Shown here in pieces: positions 26,292 to 38,000 of a stretch of 64,000 nt of DNA (position 1 is its first letter; each line of letters begins with the position of its first letter). The stretch lies in the NCBI GenBank assembly GCA_965657945.1, contig CBFHPW010000002.1, forward strand, positions 108,494-172,493, written 5' to 3'. Origin of the DNA: CAJJDF01 sp965657945. GTDB taxonomy: Bacteria; Bacteroidota; Bacteroidia; Flavobacteriales_D; CAJJDF01. The notes below the pieces were generated by a model. It was not told the origin of the DNA. It made no database searches and saw only the letters and a program-made list of their open reading frames with translations. The position numbers and the translations under genes were made by a program.

Positions 26292-26966
26292 ATGGAAATA
26301 AAAAAGACAGAAGAAGCAAGCATAGAAAAAAAGAAAATATCTTTATTCCTCTTAGGATTAACGATTGCTTCTATTTTCGTACTGCTGGGTTTCGAATTGA
26401 GATCGGCTCTCAACAGTAAACTTGAGCCCTTGGCTGAGAAAGCTGGAATGGATGACGAAATCATCGAAGAAGTGGTGATGCAGGAAAACACACCACCACC
26501 ACCGCCACCACCACCACCGCCACCACCAGAGCCAGAAGTAATTGAGGTTGTAGACGACAAAAAAGAAGTGAAAGAGCAAGAAATTGCCAAGACCACTGAA
26601 GTAGATCAAAAAATTGAGATTTTTGACGAACCAGAAGCACCTAAGGTAGAACAGATTTTTACTGTAGTTGAGAAAAACCCAAGTTTCCCTGGTGGAGAAG
26701 AAAAATTATTTGAATACCTAGGTAAATCTATTTCTTACCCACAAATGGCAAAAGAAGCAGGTGTAAAAGGAAAGGTCTATGTACAATTCGTTGTGGAAAA
26801 AAATGGGGCTATCACAGACATAAAAATCATTAGAGGAATTGGCAGTGGCTGTGATGAAGAAGCGAAAAAAGCCGTGAAAAACATGCCCAAATGGGAACCA
26901 GGTGAACAGAGGGGTAAACCAGTAAGAGTAAGATTTGTACTACCCGTAAATTTCTCTTTACGTTAA
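26292..26966 (+). CDS. TonB-family energy-transducing protein
   Basis: The 224-residue protein has one membrane anchor at about residues 18-38. A proline tract of twelve residues begins near residue 67 and is followed by an acidic/lysine-rich linker. The C-terminal TonB domain (about 130-224) reads YPQMAKEAGVKGKVYVQFVV, then GIGSGCDEEAKKAV, and ends VRVRFVLPVNFSL. It spans the periplasm to contact outer-membrane receptors, possibly including the one at 151-2562. No exbB/exbD genes are adjacent, which is common for the extra TonBs of Bacteroidota. The proline tract may be prone to length variation. Confidence 0.9.
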   Translation: MEIKKTEEASIEKKKISLFLLGLTIASIFVLLGFELRSALNSKLEPLAEKAGMDDEIIEEVVMQENTPPPPPPPPPPPPEPEVIEVVDDKKEVKEQEIAKTTEVDQKIEIFDEPEAPKVEQIFTVVEKNPSFPGGEEKLFEYLGKSISYPQMAKEAGVKGKVYVQFVVEKNGAITDIKIIRGIGSGCDEEAKKAVKNMPKWEPGEQRGKPVRVRFVLPVNFSLR

Positions 26967-27052
26967 TTAAATCATACTACCTTTAAATAAGTCATCAGGT
27001 TTCATTTTTGTTGAATTGAAAAAATTGTACTAATTTAGAGAATAGACAAGTC

Positions 27053-27283
27053 ATGAAAAAAAAATATTACATATTCCTTATTGCCCTGATTGCGGTTGCA
27101 AGTTGTTCGAAAGAAGAACCTCTGAGTCCGACAATCTCAGGAAATGATCATGGTCCGCAAATGATAAAGGGAGATGTAGTAGTTGTATTGGATGACGATG
27201 ATAACGACAATTCAGTATTTGACGATATCACGGATCCTGAAAAAGAAGACAAAGAGAAGACAAACAAAAACGCTAAAAACTAA
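27053..27283 (+). CDS. Small acidic lipoprotein
   Basis: The 76-residue predicted lipoprotein has the lipobox VASC (Cys18) followed by SKEE, a surface-export-like signal. The mature part is short and very acidic, with VVVVLDDDDNDN near residue 47 and a charged lysine-rich end. It has no globular domain that I recognise. The aspartate run could bind calcium, but that is a guess. A promoter-like TTTG-N20-TAATTTAG (27007-27038) precedes it and a strong terminator follows, so it is a single-gene unit. Confidence 0.65.
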   Translation: MKKKYYIFLIALIAVASCSKEEPLSPTISGNDHGPQMIKGDVVVVLDDDDNDNSVFDDITDPEKEDKEKTNKNAKN

Positions 27284-27301
27284 AGAAGACTAATCCTTGC
27301 A

Positions 27302-27330
27302 AACCATTCGTTTACACGAATGGTTTTTTT
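27302..27330 (+). terminator. Intrinsic terminator after the small lipoprotein gene
   Basis: A perfect 10-bp stem (AACCATTCGT / ACGAATGGTT, loop TTAC, 27302-27325) is followed by a T run to 27330. It lies 19 bases after the stop codon. Confidence 0.85.
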
Positions 27331-27359
27331 ATGCCTTAAATTTTGTTCATTAACTACCT

Positions 27360-28931
27360 ATGGCCAACAAATACTCTAGTCATCTTTACGAACTAATCAA
27401 TTCCTTGTCTAAGGCAGAGAAGAGATATTTTAAAGTTTATGTATCGCGGCATACAGCTGCCGATTCTCAAAACAATGCCCAAATTTTGTTTGATGCCATA
27501 GACAAACAAACAATATATGAAGAAGAACAATTACTGGAGCAGTTAAGCGAACACGTTTTTATTAAAAAATTTTCTATCGCCAAAGCTCGGTTGTACGACA
27601 CTATATTAAAAAGTCTTGATGCCTTTTACAGCGAAAAATCCAAAGAGCAAATCATTCGGAATGAACTTCATTTCATTGAGATTCTTTTCGAGAAATCTTT
27701 GTACAAACAAAGTTTGAAACGACTAAAATCTGCTAAAAAACAAGCACAAAAATATAACAAAACGCATCTATTACTGGAACTACTGCAATGGGAGAAAAAA
27801 CTGATTGAGAAGGATAATTACCAATCCACTTCTTCAAAAAGTCTAACCGACTTGAGCTCAGACGAAAACGAATTAATCGCAAGCCTTTCGCTTAATTCAC
27901 AACTCTGGGAAATAAAATCTCTTTTGTTTCATAAACTCAATAAAGTTGGAAGAGCAAGGACTGAAGAAGAAATTCAGTTTCTGAAAAAAGATTTAGAACC
28001 GGTAATTTCCAAAATAACAATACCTAAATCCAAAATAGGACTGTCCTACTTATTTAATCATCTGAAGGGAGCATACTACTTTGGTATTCAAGACAACAAA
28101 AATAGCTTGGAAACGGTTCTTCAAACTATTGAAATTCTGGAAGAGAACCCGAATCATTTTGGGGACGAACCTAATATTCTAGTTTCAACTTTGGCCAATG
28201 GGGTATATTTATCAATAAAAAACGAAGATATTCAGGTTGCTCAGCAGTTATATGCCAAATTAAAGATCCTTTTTGAAATCCATGAAGAGAGCGGAAGCAA
28301 AGATTTAAAAATAAAAATGAAGTCGAGCTTGTGGAGCATTCAATTGCTCTTAATTAAGTTAACTTGTGATTTTTCGGCATTCGACAAGCTTGAATCCAAA
28401 ATCACGCAATTCATAGAAACAAACGAGAACAAAATAAACAATTCTCGATTGGCTTTCTTTTACTACAATCTTTCACACATTCTATTTATCCAAGATAAAT
28501 TTTCTGAATCTCTAAAATGGACAAACAAATTGCTGAACAATATAGCCATTGATCAATCACAGGAAATATATTCTTTTGCCGAATTACTCAACTTATTTTT
28601 ACATTTTGAATTAGGCAATTACGAGCTGGTTCAGTATAACTTAAAATCCACAAAAAGATTCTTAAAGACAAGAAACAAGCTCTTCGCCTATGAAGAAATT
28701 TTATTGAATTTCTTTTCAAAAACGACTCACCCCAGTTTTAGCAAGTTTGATTTGGACGTTCAATTCTCGTTGCTGATAACCAAACTTTCGAAACTGGACA
28801 AAAAAGAAATTCATCAAATTCCACTAGAGTATTTTGAGTGTACTAACTGGGCTGAATCCAAGTTAAAAAACAAAAAGCTAAGCGACATTATCAGAACTCA
28901 AAACAAGTCGTTGATAAATTTTCAATTATAG
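27360..28931 (+). CDS. Helical-repeat (TPR-like) cytoplasmic protein
   Basis: The 523-residue protein has no signal peptide or membrane segment and appears almost entirely helical. The N-terminus (SSHLYELINSLSKAEKRYFK) recurs in Bacteroidota proteins of unknown function. Pairs of amphipathic helices from about residue 100 onward suggest a degenerate TPR-type solenoid, but no single repeat is textbook. It probably acts as a scaffold. It is monocistronic, placed between a terminator and the suf promoter. No catalytic motif is seen. Confidence 0.6.
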   Translation: MANKYSSHLYELINSLSKAEKRYFKVYVSRHTAADSQNNAQILFDAIDKQTIYEEEQLLEQLSEHVFIKKFSIAKARLYDTILKSLDAFYSEKSKEQIIRNELHFIEILFEKSLYKQSLKRLKSAKKQAQKYNKTHLLLELLQWEKKLIEKDNYQSTSSKSLTDLSSDENELIASLSLNSQLWEIKSLLFHKLNKVGRARTEEEIQFLKKDLEPVISKITIPKSKIGLSYLFNHLKGAYYFGIQDNKNSLETVLQTIEILEENPNHFGDEPNILVSTLANGVYLSIKNEDIQVAQQLYAKLKILFEIHEESGSKDLKIKMKSSLWSIQLLLIKLTCDFSAFDKLESKITQFIETNENKINNSRLAFFYYNLSHILFIQDKFSESLKWTNKLLNNIAIDQSQEIYSFAELLNLFLHFELGNYELVQYNLKSTKRFLKTRNKLFAYEEILLNFFSKTTHPSFSKFDLDVQFSLLITKLSKLDKKEIHQIPLEYFECTNWAESKLKNKKLSDIIRTQNKSLINFQL

Positions 28932-28995
28932 ATTTCCCTGTAAGTCCATTAGCTATTTTTTTATTTAGACTAATTAAAAATAATCAACTCAAATC

Positions 28996-29026
28996 TTTAC
29001 AAGGCATTGTTTTTTGCCTATTTTTG
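28996..29026 (+). promoter_or_regulatory. Promoter for sufA-sufB
   Basis: TTTA (28996-28999), exactly 19 bases, then TATTTTTG (29019-29026). The -7 box is perfect and the -33 box differs at one base. It lies 29 bases before the ATG at 29056. Confidence 0.65.
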
Positions 29027-29055
29027 TGATAGAATTAGACAAATAATCAATCGCC

Positions 29056-29379
29056 ATGATAAAAGTAAGTGATAACGCAAAAAAGCAGGCCATTCGCTTG
29101 ATGGAAGACGAAGGGCAAGTTGGCTATTTTATTCGTGTGGGAGTGAAAGGAGGAGGCTGTTCAGGATTGATGTACGAACTAGATTTCGATAACGAAATAA
29201 AAGAATCGGACAAAGAAATAGAAGACAATGGAATAAAAGTAGTCGTAGACAAAAAAAGTTATTTGTATTTGGTAGGAACTGAATTAGATTTTTCAGGGGG
29301 ACTCAACGGAAAAGGGTTTGTTTTCAAAAACCCAAATGCAGACAGAACTTGCGGATGTGGAGAAAGTTTTTCTCTTTAA
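29056..29379 (+). CDS. A-type iron-sulfur cluster carrier (SufA/IscA/HesB)
   Basis: The 107-residue protein has the three conserved cluster ligands of the family: Cys35 in KGGGCSGLMYELDF, and Cys99 and Cys101 in TCGCGESFSL. A-type carriers receive Fe-S clusters from the SufBCD scaffold and pass them to target proteins. The gene lies 18 bases before sufB and shares its promoter. All ligands are present and the length is normal. Confidence 0.9.
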   Translation: MIKVSDNAKKQAIRLMEDEGQVGYFIRVGVKGGGCSGLMYELDFDNEIKESDKEIEDNGIKVVVDKKSYLYLVGTELDFSGGLNGKGFVFKNPNADRTCGCGESFSL

Positions 29380-29397
29380 CTAATTGAAAAAACAGCA

Positions 29398-30846
29398 ATG
29401 AATACGAAATATACTGAAGATGATTTAAAAGAAGATTTGAAAACTCAAGAATACGAGTTTGGGTTTACGACATCTGTAGAGTCCGAGAAAATTGAAAAAG
29501 GACTGAACGAAGATATCATTCGAATGATTTCTGCTAAAAAAGGAGAGCCAGATTGGTTATTGGATTTTAGACTACAATCTTTTGAAATCTGGAAAAACAT
29601 GAAAGAACCAGAATGGGCTCACGTGAAATATGACAAACCAGATTTTCAAGATATTCATTATTATTCATCTCCAAAAAAAGAAGCAAAAGACTGGGATGAG
29701 GTAGACCCAGAAATTAAAGCCACGATGGATAAATTGGGTATATCTATGGACGAACAGAAAAAACTTCAAGGAGTTGCAGTAGACTTTGTGATGGATTCAG
29801 TTTCGGTTGCCACTTCTTTCAAAGAAAAACTAGGAGAACTGGGAATTATTTTTGGTTCATTTAGCGATGCAGTCAAAGAACACCCCGAATTAGTAAAAAA
29901 ATATTTAGGCTCAGTAGTCCCACAATCAGATAATTTTTATGCCGCTTTGAACTCTGCGGTATTTACTGATGGTTCTTTTTGTTACATTCCAAAAGGAGTG
30001 AAATGTCCGATGGAATTATCTACTTACTTCAGAATTAACGAAGCAAATACTGGTCAATTTGAAAGAACTTTACTTATTGCGGATGAAGATAGCTACGTGA
30101 GCTACCTAGAAGGTTGTACGGCTCCGATGAGAGACGAAAACCAACTTCACGCTGCGGTAGTAGAACTCGTTTCATTAGCTGGCGCTGAGATTAAATACTC
30201 TACCGTTCAAAATTGGTACCCAGGAGACAAAGACGGCAAGGGTGGAATTTTTAACTTCGTGACCAAAAGAGGAATTTGTGAAGGATACAAATCAAAAATC
30301 TCTTGGACCCAAGTAGAAACAGGATCTGCCGTTACTTGGAAATACCCTTCTTGTATCTTAAAAGGTGATTCTTCTGTAGGTGAGTTTTACTCGATTGCTG
30401 TTACGAATAACCACCAAATGGCGGATACCGGTACTAAAATGATTCATTTAGGTAAGAATTCGAAAAGTACGATTATTTCAAAAGGAGTTTCTGCTGGTAA
30501 CAGTCAAAATTCTTACAGAGGATTGGTACAGATTCACAAGAATGCAACTAACTCAAGAAATTTTTCTCAATGTGACTCATTGTTGATGACCGATGAATGC
30601 GGAGCGCATACTTTCCCTTACATCGAATGTAACAACAAAAGCTCAAAAGTAGAGCACGAAGCGACAACTTCAAAAATTGGTGAGGACCAATTGTTTTATT
30701 GTTTGCAGCGCGGAATCAGTGAAGAAAAAGCTATCAGTCTAATCGTAAATGGTTATGCCAAAGATGTATTAAACAAACTCCCAATGGAATTTGCTGTAGA
30801 AGCACAAAAGTTATTAGAAATCTCCCTAGAAGGAAGTGTAGGATAA
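29398..30846 (+). CDS. sufB: Fe-S cluster assembly scaffold protein SufB
   Basis: SufB is the scaffold subunit of the SufBC2D complex on which Fe-S clusters are built. The 482-residue protein is full length and has the conserved core: DFVMDSVSVATSFKEKL, FTDGSFCYIPKGVKCPMELS, YVSYLEGCTAP and the C-terminal RGLVQIHKNA, CDSLLMTD and EHEATTSKIGEDQLFY. Conserved Cys and His residues for cluster and SufD contacts are visible in those segments. It follows sufA by 18 bases. Unusually, no sufC, sufD or sufS follows; a strong terminator comes 25 bases later. Confidence 0.95.
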   Translation: MNTKYTEDDLKEDLKTQEYEFGFTTSVESEKIEKGLNEDIIRMISAKKGEPDWLLDFRLQSFEIWKNMKEPEWAHVKYDKPDFQDIHYYSSPKKEAKDWDEVDPEIKATMDKLGISMDEQKKLQGVAVDFVMDSVSVATSFKEKLGELGIIFGSFSDAVKEHPELVKKYLGSVVPQSDNFYAALNSAVFTDGSFCYIPKGVKCPMELSTYFRINEANTGQFERTLLIADEDSYVSYLEGCTAPMRDENQLHAAVVELVSLAGAEIKYSTVQNWYPGDKDGKGGIFNFVTKRGICEGYKSKISWTQVETGSAVTWKYPSCILKGDSSVGEFYSIAVTNNHQMADTGTKMIHLGKNSKSTIISKGVSAGNSQNSYRGLVQIHKNATNSRNFSQCDSLLMTDECGAHTFPYIECNNKSSKVEHEATTSKIGEDQLFYCLQRGISEEKAISLIVNGYAKDVLNKLPMEFAVEAQKLLEISLEGSVG

Positions 30847-30871
30847 TTACCTGTTTTGCATAATTCTAATG

Positions 30872-30910
30872 AAAAAAGGACGGTAGCTTCGCAGCTACCG
30901 TCCTTTTTTT
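30872..30910 (+). terminator. Strong bidirectional terminator between sufB and the peroxidase gene
   Basis: A perfect 11-bp stem (GGACGGTAGCT / AGCTACCGTCC, loop TCGC, 30878-30903) is flanked by six A and seven T. It can end sufB on the plus strand and the convergent peroxidase gene on the minus strand. Confidence 0.9.
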
Positions 30911-30946
30911 ATCTCACAACGTAGAATCAATTTAATTACTTCACGA

Positions 30947-31900
30947 TTACTGGATTTGATAAAGATTCTTATCTGTTAAAGAATGGAGAAAGTTTACTAA
31001 ATCTTCCTTTTCAGAAGTCGATAACATAAGTGGTTCTATCATCACACTGTCTAAATTAATTGGAGCAGGAACAAACATATACAAGTTGTTGTAAAAATCA
31101 ATTACTTCCTCCAACGTTTCTAAACTGCCATCATGCATGTATGGAGCTGTCAACGCAACATTTCTTAATCCAGGAACTTTGAACTTCCCTAAATCATTTG
31201 AATCTCCAGTTATATCAAATCTGCCTTTATCTGTGTATTCTTTGCCATCGTACAGACCTATGTTTCTGAATTCATCACCTGTAAAGTCTGGACCAAAATG
31301 GCAATCAAAACACTTTGCCTTTTCTAAAAAAAGTTCTCGTCCTCTTTGTTGAGATTTGGACAAAGCTAAAGGCTCTTCGTCATTCATCCACAAATCATGT
31401 GGAGCACTTCCATCACTTTCAAGACTACGTTGAAAACTAGCCAAAGCACTTGTCAAATTACTTTTTGATGGTAAGTCCCTATAAATTTTATCAAAAAGCG
31501 CCACATAAAGCTCCGAATTCAAAAGTCGATTTACAGCTGAATCAATTGACAAATTCATTTCAACTGGATTTTCTATTGGACCTATCGCTTGCTCTTCCAA
31601 TGAGGAAGCTCTACCATCATAAAAAAAATGAGAACGACTTGCCATATTCATAACAGACGGAGTATTTCTTGTTCCAAGGCTGTCATTTACTCCAAAAGAT
31701 AAACTTCTATTATCCGCAAATGCGAATTCCGGCTTGTGACAACTTCCACAAGAAATTGATTTATCGTGCGACAATATTGGATCAAAAAATAGTTTCTCTC
31801 CTAACTCAGACTCACTAACTATCTTTTTAATTTCAACTTGATTAGAATCAAAGCAACCCGAAACACCTATAATGAACAAGGAAAAAATAATTATTCTCAT
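30947..31900 (-). CDS. Dihaem cytochrome c peroxidase (CCP/MauG family) lipoprotein
   Basis: The 317-residue protein has two c-type haem motifs: CGSCH at residues 51-55 and CFDCH at 197-201. The order is that of bacterial dihaem peroxidases, with GTRNTPSVMN and YDGRASSLEEQ between them and APYMHDGSLETLEEVIDFYN in the C-terminal half. It reduces hydrogen peroxide in the periplasm using electrons from a cytochrome c or quinol. The N-terminus has a lipobox (GVSGC, Cys16), so it should be membrane-tethered. The gene is convergent with sufB and stands alone. Confidence 0.92.
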   Translation of the reverse strand: MRIIIFSLFIIGVSGCFDSNQVEIKKIVSESELGEKLFFDPILSHDKSISCGSCHKPEFAFADNRSLSFGVNDSLGTRNTPSVMNMASRSHFFYDGRASSLEEQAIGPIENPVEMNLSIDSAVNRLLNSELYVALFDKIYRDLPSKSNLTSALASFQRSLESDGSAPHDLWMNDEEPLALSKSQQRGRELFLEKAKCFDCHFGPDFTGDEFRNIGLYDGKEYTDKGRFDITGDSNDLGKFKVPGLRNVALTAPYMHDGSLETLEEVIDFYNNLYMFVPAPINLDSVMIEPLMLSTSEKEDLVNFLHSLTDKNLYQIQ

Positions 31901-31963
31901 GCTTCAAAAGTAACTAGATCCATAAAAATTATATGTGACAAATATCACTTTATCACATAAAAA

Positions 31964-32026
31964 ATCCAAAGAACTATAGTTCTTTGGATTCATAAAAAAA
32001 AGCCCAATCTTAACGATTGGGCTTTT
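31964..32026 (-). terminator. Double terminator after the giant adhesin gene
   Basis: On the minus strand, 20 bases after the adhesin stop, a 12-bp stem (GATTGGGCTTTT side 32015-32026, AAAAGCCCAATC side 31998-32009) is followed by a run of T. A second, perfect 26-base palindrome (31964-31989, half-site ATCCAAAGAACT) follows. The second could be a back-up terminator or a protein-binding site in front of the peroxidase gene. Confidence 0.75.
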
Positions 32027-32046
32027 CATCATTTTTAGTCAGCTAC

Positions 32047-35000
32047 TTACTTATTAATCTGTACGTAACCGTTGTATACTTTTTTGTCTACTGTGTTGGT
32101 TCCTAAATCGATTACATAGAAGTAAGTTCCGTTTGGTAGCATTCCATTGCCCATCGCTTTTCTTGCCATGTCATCTACGTTAGACTTCCCGATAAACTCA
32201 TTCGTGTAGCCTCTTTGTTCAAATACTAAGGTTCCGTATCGGTTAAAGATTTTTACTACGTTCTGTGGGTAGTTTCCTAACTCTGCTAAATCCCAGAAGT
32301 CATTCTTCCCATCTCCGTTTGGTGAGATAAATTGTGGGATATCTAATTCCTGCTCACAGTTCACTATCACATCAAACGTACATGAGTCTGCATTCATCGA
32401 GGCATCAGTCGTTACGATAGTTATCGTTACTCTTCCGTTTACTGCTGACACTTCGGTTCCTGCTGCTGGGAACTGCTCTGTTGTGGTTCCATTAACTATA
32501 CAGTTGTCTGTGTTTGAACTCTCCCATGCGAAGTCTTCTACCACATAAGTACAAGTTGTGTTTCTCACCGTTCTGTTCTTATCCGCTGGACAGAATACTA
32601 CTGGCGCTACATTGTCTTCTACTGTTACCGTAGCTACACAACTCGATACGTTTCCATACAAGTCAGTTACAGTAAGGGTGACTTGATTTCTTCCTACGTT
32701 GCTGCAGTCAAAATCTGTCTTGTCTACATTCACACTCGATACTGCACAGTTGTCAAAGCTTCCACCATCTACATCACTCGCTACTATCGTAGCTTGTCCA
32801 TTGGCATCTAAGCTAATCGTAATGTTCTGACAGACTGCTGTTGGTGCTAAGTTGTCTACCACTGTTACTGTGGCTGTACAACTTGCTGTGTTTCCACTTG
32901 CATCTACTCCAGTGAGTGTCACCGTGTTCACTCCTACTTGAGTACAGTTGAATGTACTGTTCGATAGGCTCAACGTGATTCCACAGTTGTCGCTGCTTCC
33001 GTTGTCTACATCTATCGTAGTGATGGTTGCGTTTCCTGTTGCATCTAATGCGATGGTTGTTGATTTACACAACACTACTGGTGCTAACGTATCTAGGATA
33101 GTCAACGTGGTTGTACACGTGGATCTGTTTCCACTTGCGTCTACTCCAGTAAGTGTTACCGTGGTTGTTCCTATATCGGCACAAGTGAATGTGCTTCTGG
33201 ATACACTCATCGTTACTATGCCACAGTTGTCACTGCTTCCTCCATCTACTTCACTTGCTGTTAATGTTGCCATGCCCATTGCGTCCAAGTAAATCGTTGC
33301 GGGTGCACAACTCATGATTGGAGCTAATGTATCCAGTACTGTGATTGCACTTGTACAAGTTGATGTGTTTCCTGATGCATCCGTTACGGTAAGCATTGCC
33401 ATACTCGTTCCTAAGTCAGTACAAGTATAGGTGGACTGAGAGACACTCATCGTGAATGTACAGTTGTCACTGCTTCCGTCATTGATCATGGCAGCTGTTA
33501 GGCTTGCTGTTCCTGATGCGTTCAAGTACAACGTATCTGCTTTGCAAATAGCTACTGGAGCTATCGTATCCAATACGGTTACTACGGCTACACATGTTGA
33601 GGTGTTTCCTGCTACATCGGTTGCCGTTAACGTTACGTTGTTTGCTCCGGCATCTGAACAAGTAAACAGGGTATCCGTGATCGACAACGTTACTCCACAG
33701 ATGTCACTGCTTCCATTGTCAATATCACTTGCTACTAATCTTGCCACTCCATTAGAGTCTAAGTAAATCGTGGCTGACTTACACAAGGCTATCGGATTGA
33801 TGGCATCTACTACGGTTACTACTGCCGTACAAGTTGAAGTGTTTCCACTTGCGTCTGTTCCGGTAAGGGTGACCATGTTTGTTCCTAAGTCGGCACAAGT
33901 AAAGGTGGTTTGTGACAAGCTCAGTGTGAAGTCACAGTTATCCGTACTTCCATTGTCCACATCCATAGTAGTGATTGTCGCTACTCCTAAAGCATCCAAG
34001 TTTACTGTTACTGGTTGACAGTTCATCACTGGTGATAATGTGTCTTGAATATCAAATGCAACTAATCCTACGGTTGTGTTTCCAGAAAAATCAGTAGCAG
34101 TTATCACCATAGTATCAATTCCTATATCTGAACAATACACATAATTTTTAGAAATAGTTATTGATAAACCATCACAGTTATCAAATGCAGGTCCAGGAAG
34201 ACCAGATGTTCCTAAAGCAAAAGAATAAGGTAGTATTGGTGCTTTTCCTGTTGAATCTAAATAAATATCAAAAGCACCGCCTGATAAATAAGGAGGCATT
34301 ACTGGTGGTGTGTTATCTACTACAGTTACTGTTGCTGTACAAGTATCTGAGTTTCCGTTTCCATCGGTTCCTATCAACGTTACCGTATTTGTACCTAGAT
34401 CGGCACAAGTAAAGGCAGTGTTAGATAAACTCAATGTCATTCCACAATTGTCACTGCTTCCATTGTCAACGTCTGCAATCGTTAATGTTGCATTTCCTGA
34501 ACTGTCTAAGTAAATAGTTGCTGGCTTACAGATTACTACCGGTGCTGTCGCATCTACAACAGTTACTACTGCCGTACACGAATCTACATTTCCGCTTCCA
34601 TCTATTCCTACTAACGTTACCGTGTTCGTTCCAATGTTCGTACAATCAAAGGTTGTGTTTGACAAACTCATTGTCATTCCACAATTATCCGAACTTCCAT
34701 TGTTTACATCACTTGTTGTTATAATTGCGTTTCCTGATGCATCCAAGTTTACTGTTACTGATTGACAAACCATGGTCGGTGCCAAAGTATCCAGTACTGT
34801 TACAGTCGTTGTACAGGTACTTGTTAACCCTTGTGCATCTCTCACGGTTAACGTTACCGTATTCGCTCCAATTGATGAACAGTTGAACGTAGTTTGAGAA
34901 AGACTCAAGCTTACTGAACAGTTGTCGCTACTACTGTTATCGATGTCGCTTGCAGCTAAGGTAGCCACTCCTGAAGCGTTCAGGTAGATCGTATCTGGTC

Positions 35001-38000
35001 GACAACTTGCTACTGGTGGCGTTAAATCAATTACCGTAACAGTTGTTACACATGAATCAACGTTTCCGTTGGCATCTGTTACCGTTAAGGTCACTGAGTT
35101 GACTCCTAAATCAGCGCAAGTAAATGCGGTTTGAGAAGCACTTAGTGTAATGTTGTTACAGTTGTCTGAAGATCCATTGTTGATGTCAGAAGCTACAATT
35201 CTTGCGTTTCCTGTGGCATCTAAATATGCAGTGGTAGGTTGACAAACTACTATTGGATTCACTGAATCTACTACCAACACCGTTGCGTCTGCTGAACTTA
35301 CGTTCCCAGAGTTATCTGTAACGGTTACCGTTACTGTATTCATTCCTATGTTCGCACAAGAGAATGCTGAATCACTCAACGCTATCGTTGCAATTCCACA
35401 GTTGTCTGTACTTCCGTTTTCAATGATACTCAAGCTTGTGGATGCCGTCCCCATTGAATTTAAGTAAACTGTATCATTCGCTAAGTTTACTATCGGGGAT
35501 ATCGTATCTAACACCACTACTCTTGATGTGGCTGAAGAGGTATTTCCACTTCCGTCTCTTATCGTGGTGGTTACATTGATAAATCCTGTCGTTCCATTTA
35601 CATCTGAACATAACGCTGAATCAACATTCATCCATACTGAATCTACCGTACAGTTGTCCCAAGTTGACGTCACAACAAAACTGGTGTCAAAATCAAATTG
35701 ACCATTGGCTGCTAAGTAAACCATTGTGTCCGTTACGGTTATTGCTGGTGCAATTGTATCTAACACGGTTACATTCGCCACACAAGAATCCATGTTTCCA
35801 GAGTTGTCTCTTATGTAGAGAGGTATTGGACTAGATTGACCACAACTGAACAATAACGTATCAGAAAGTGAAATTGGTGTAAATCTATAGATAGTTCCAT
35901 TTGGAATTATTCCACTCATATAAGCAAGACCGTCACCATCATCCAAAAATTCTACTGTTGGAGACAAAGGATTGCCTGAAAGAATTTGAGATTTACCCTT
36001 GTAGTCATAACCATCATAATCAAACAAAGACGAAATACCAACTCCCCAAGGACCATTTTCTCCGTCATACGAGGCAATAAAATCATTTAAGACCGTTGGT
36101 CCATAATGAAATTCTATTTTGTTGCCATTTTCATAAATCCACAATTGGAGATTTACATAATCTTCATATACATCGTCATCATCTGTATCTCCATGATAAA
36201 AACCAGCATTCTTCCACTCTATTTTTGTAATACGATTTCCTGCTACCCCCGTTGTCTTATATGATATGGGTGATAGAGATAATCCATTTTCACTTCCACG
36301 ATCAATCAAATCTACACCTAACGGCACTATTACAGGAGTTATTTGATTACTAGTTAACCCTAACTCTGCACCGTATCCAGTAATGATTAATGAATCTAAG
36401 GTATTACCATAAAAATTAAAATTAAATCCTAATGGGATTTCTAATTCAGGGTCATCCCATGTGTTTCCATTATTTAGAGAAATTGCGCTAGTAAGATTGG
36501 AATAAACACCGCTTGACTGAGAGAAGAAATAGGTAGTATCTATTGCAGTTGTAAGAAAAGAACCTAAATTAGTCCATACTGAATCCACACCACAATTGTC
36601 CGCATATCCATCTTGTAAACTTATTACAGGAACTCTAGCAACACCCAATGAGTCAATGTAAAAGGTGGTGTCCACACATAAAATAGTTGGATTGATGGTA
36701 TCGAGTACAGTAATTGTTGCACTTGCGCTGTCCATGTTTCCTGATAAATCCACTGCGTACACAGTGACGTTTACTGAATCATTGGCACACGAAGCTGAAG
36801 TTGCACTCATCCAAACTGAATCAAGGGTACAGTTTTCTGTGACGCTAGTAAGAACAGCACTTGTATCAAAGGCTACATTTCCAGAAGCATCCAAATACAA
36901 CGTGGTATCGTGGGCTACTAAGATTGGTAACAAGGTATCCAATACATAGACTCTTGCCATTGCTGAATCGATGTTTCCACTTCCATCTTGGATGTAAGCC
37001 GTTACCTCAATTGAATCGTTGGCGCATGTGGCACTCGTGTGACTCAACCACACTGAATCTACTGTACAGTTGTCCCATGTAGAAGTAACAATGTCCGAAG
37101 TATCGAAACTTACAGTTCCTGCTGCTGATACATACACCGTTGCATTTTGAACTGCAATATTTGGTACAATTGAATCTCTCACTGTAACATTCGCTACACA
37201 AGAATCGATGTTTCCTGAATTATCTCTTACGTAAACCGTTACTTGTTCGTTGGAGTTTGAGCAATTGAAAGTTGGATTTGGGTAATTAATTAAAAAATAA
37301 GCATCATAAGTTCTAGAGGATAAATAATTATCCGGATTTCCATTTGTATATCTAAAAAATGCCGAAATTGAATTAGATATTCTCGCCATTACCTTTATTC
37401 TGCTTCCTCCAGAATTTAATGGTTTTATAACCCAACTATATCTACCTGAAGTCAAATTTAAATTTGAGAATGGAAATACCTTATTACCTATTGAACTAAT
37501 AGCTATTTCCGTTGAATCGATAGCATTTAATCCAGAATCTTGATAAATTACCATTCTAAAGGATCCAGAAGATACACTTGTAAAATTAACTTCAACAGAA
37601 TTAATTTTTATATACGAGGTCAATTCAAATGTTTGACCAGCAAATTGATTTGAATTAATATCAAAGTAGCTAAATCCAAAAATGGAAGGCTGTCCAAAAC
37701 TCGAAGTTGACAATAATGGAGACCATACCGAATCCACTCCACAGTTATCAGCAAAACCATTCTGAATAAAGGAGGTGTCCAAATAAGCTAATCCATTTGA
37801 ATCTAAATAGACAGTTGTGTCCACACAAGCTATCGTTGGATTGATGGTATCCAACACGGTAACCGTTGCGGTTGCGCTGTCCATGTTTCCTGATAAATCC
37901 ACTGCATACACAGTTATGTTTACTGAATCATTGGCACAAGAAGCTGTAGTAGCACTCATCCAAACTGAATCAATTGTACAGTTTTCTGTGACACTCGTAA

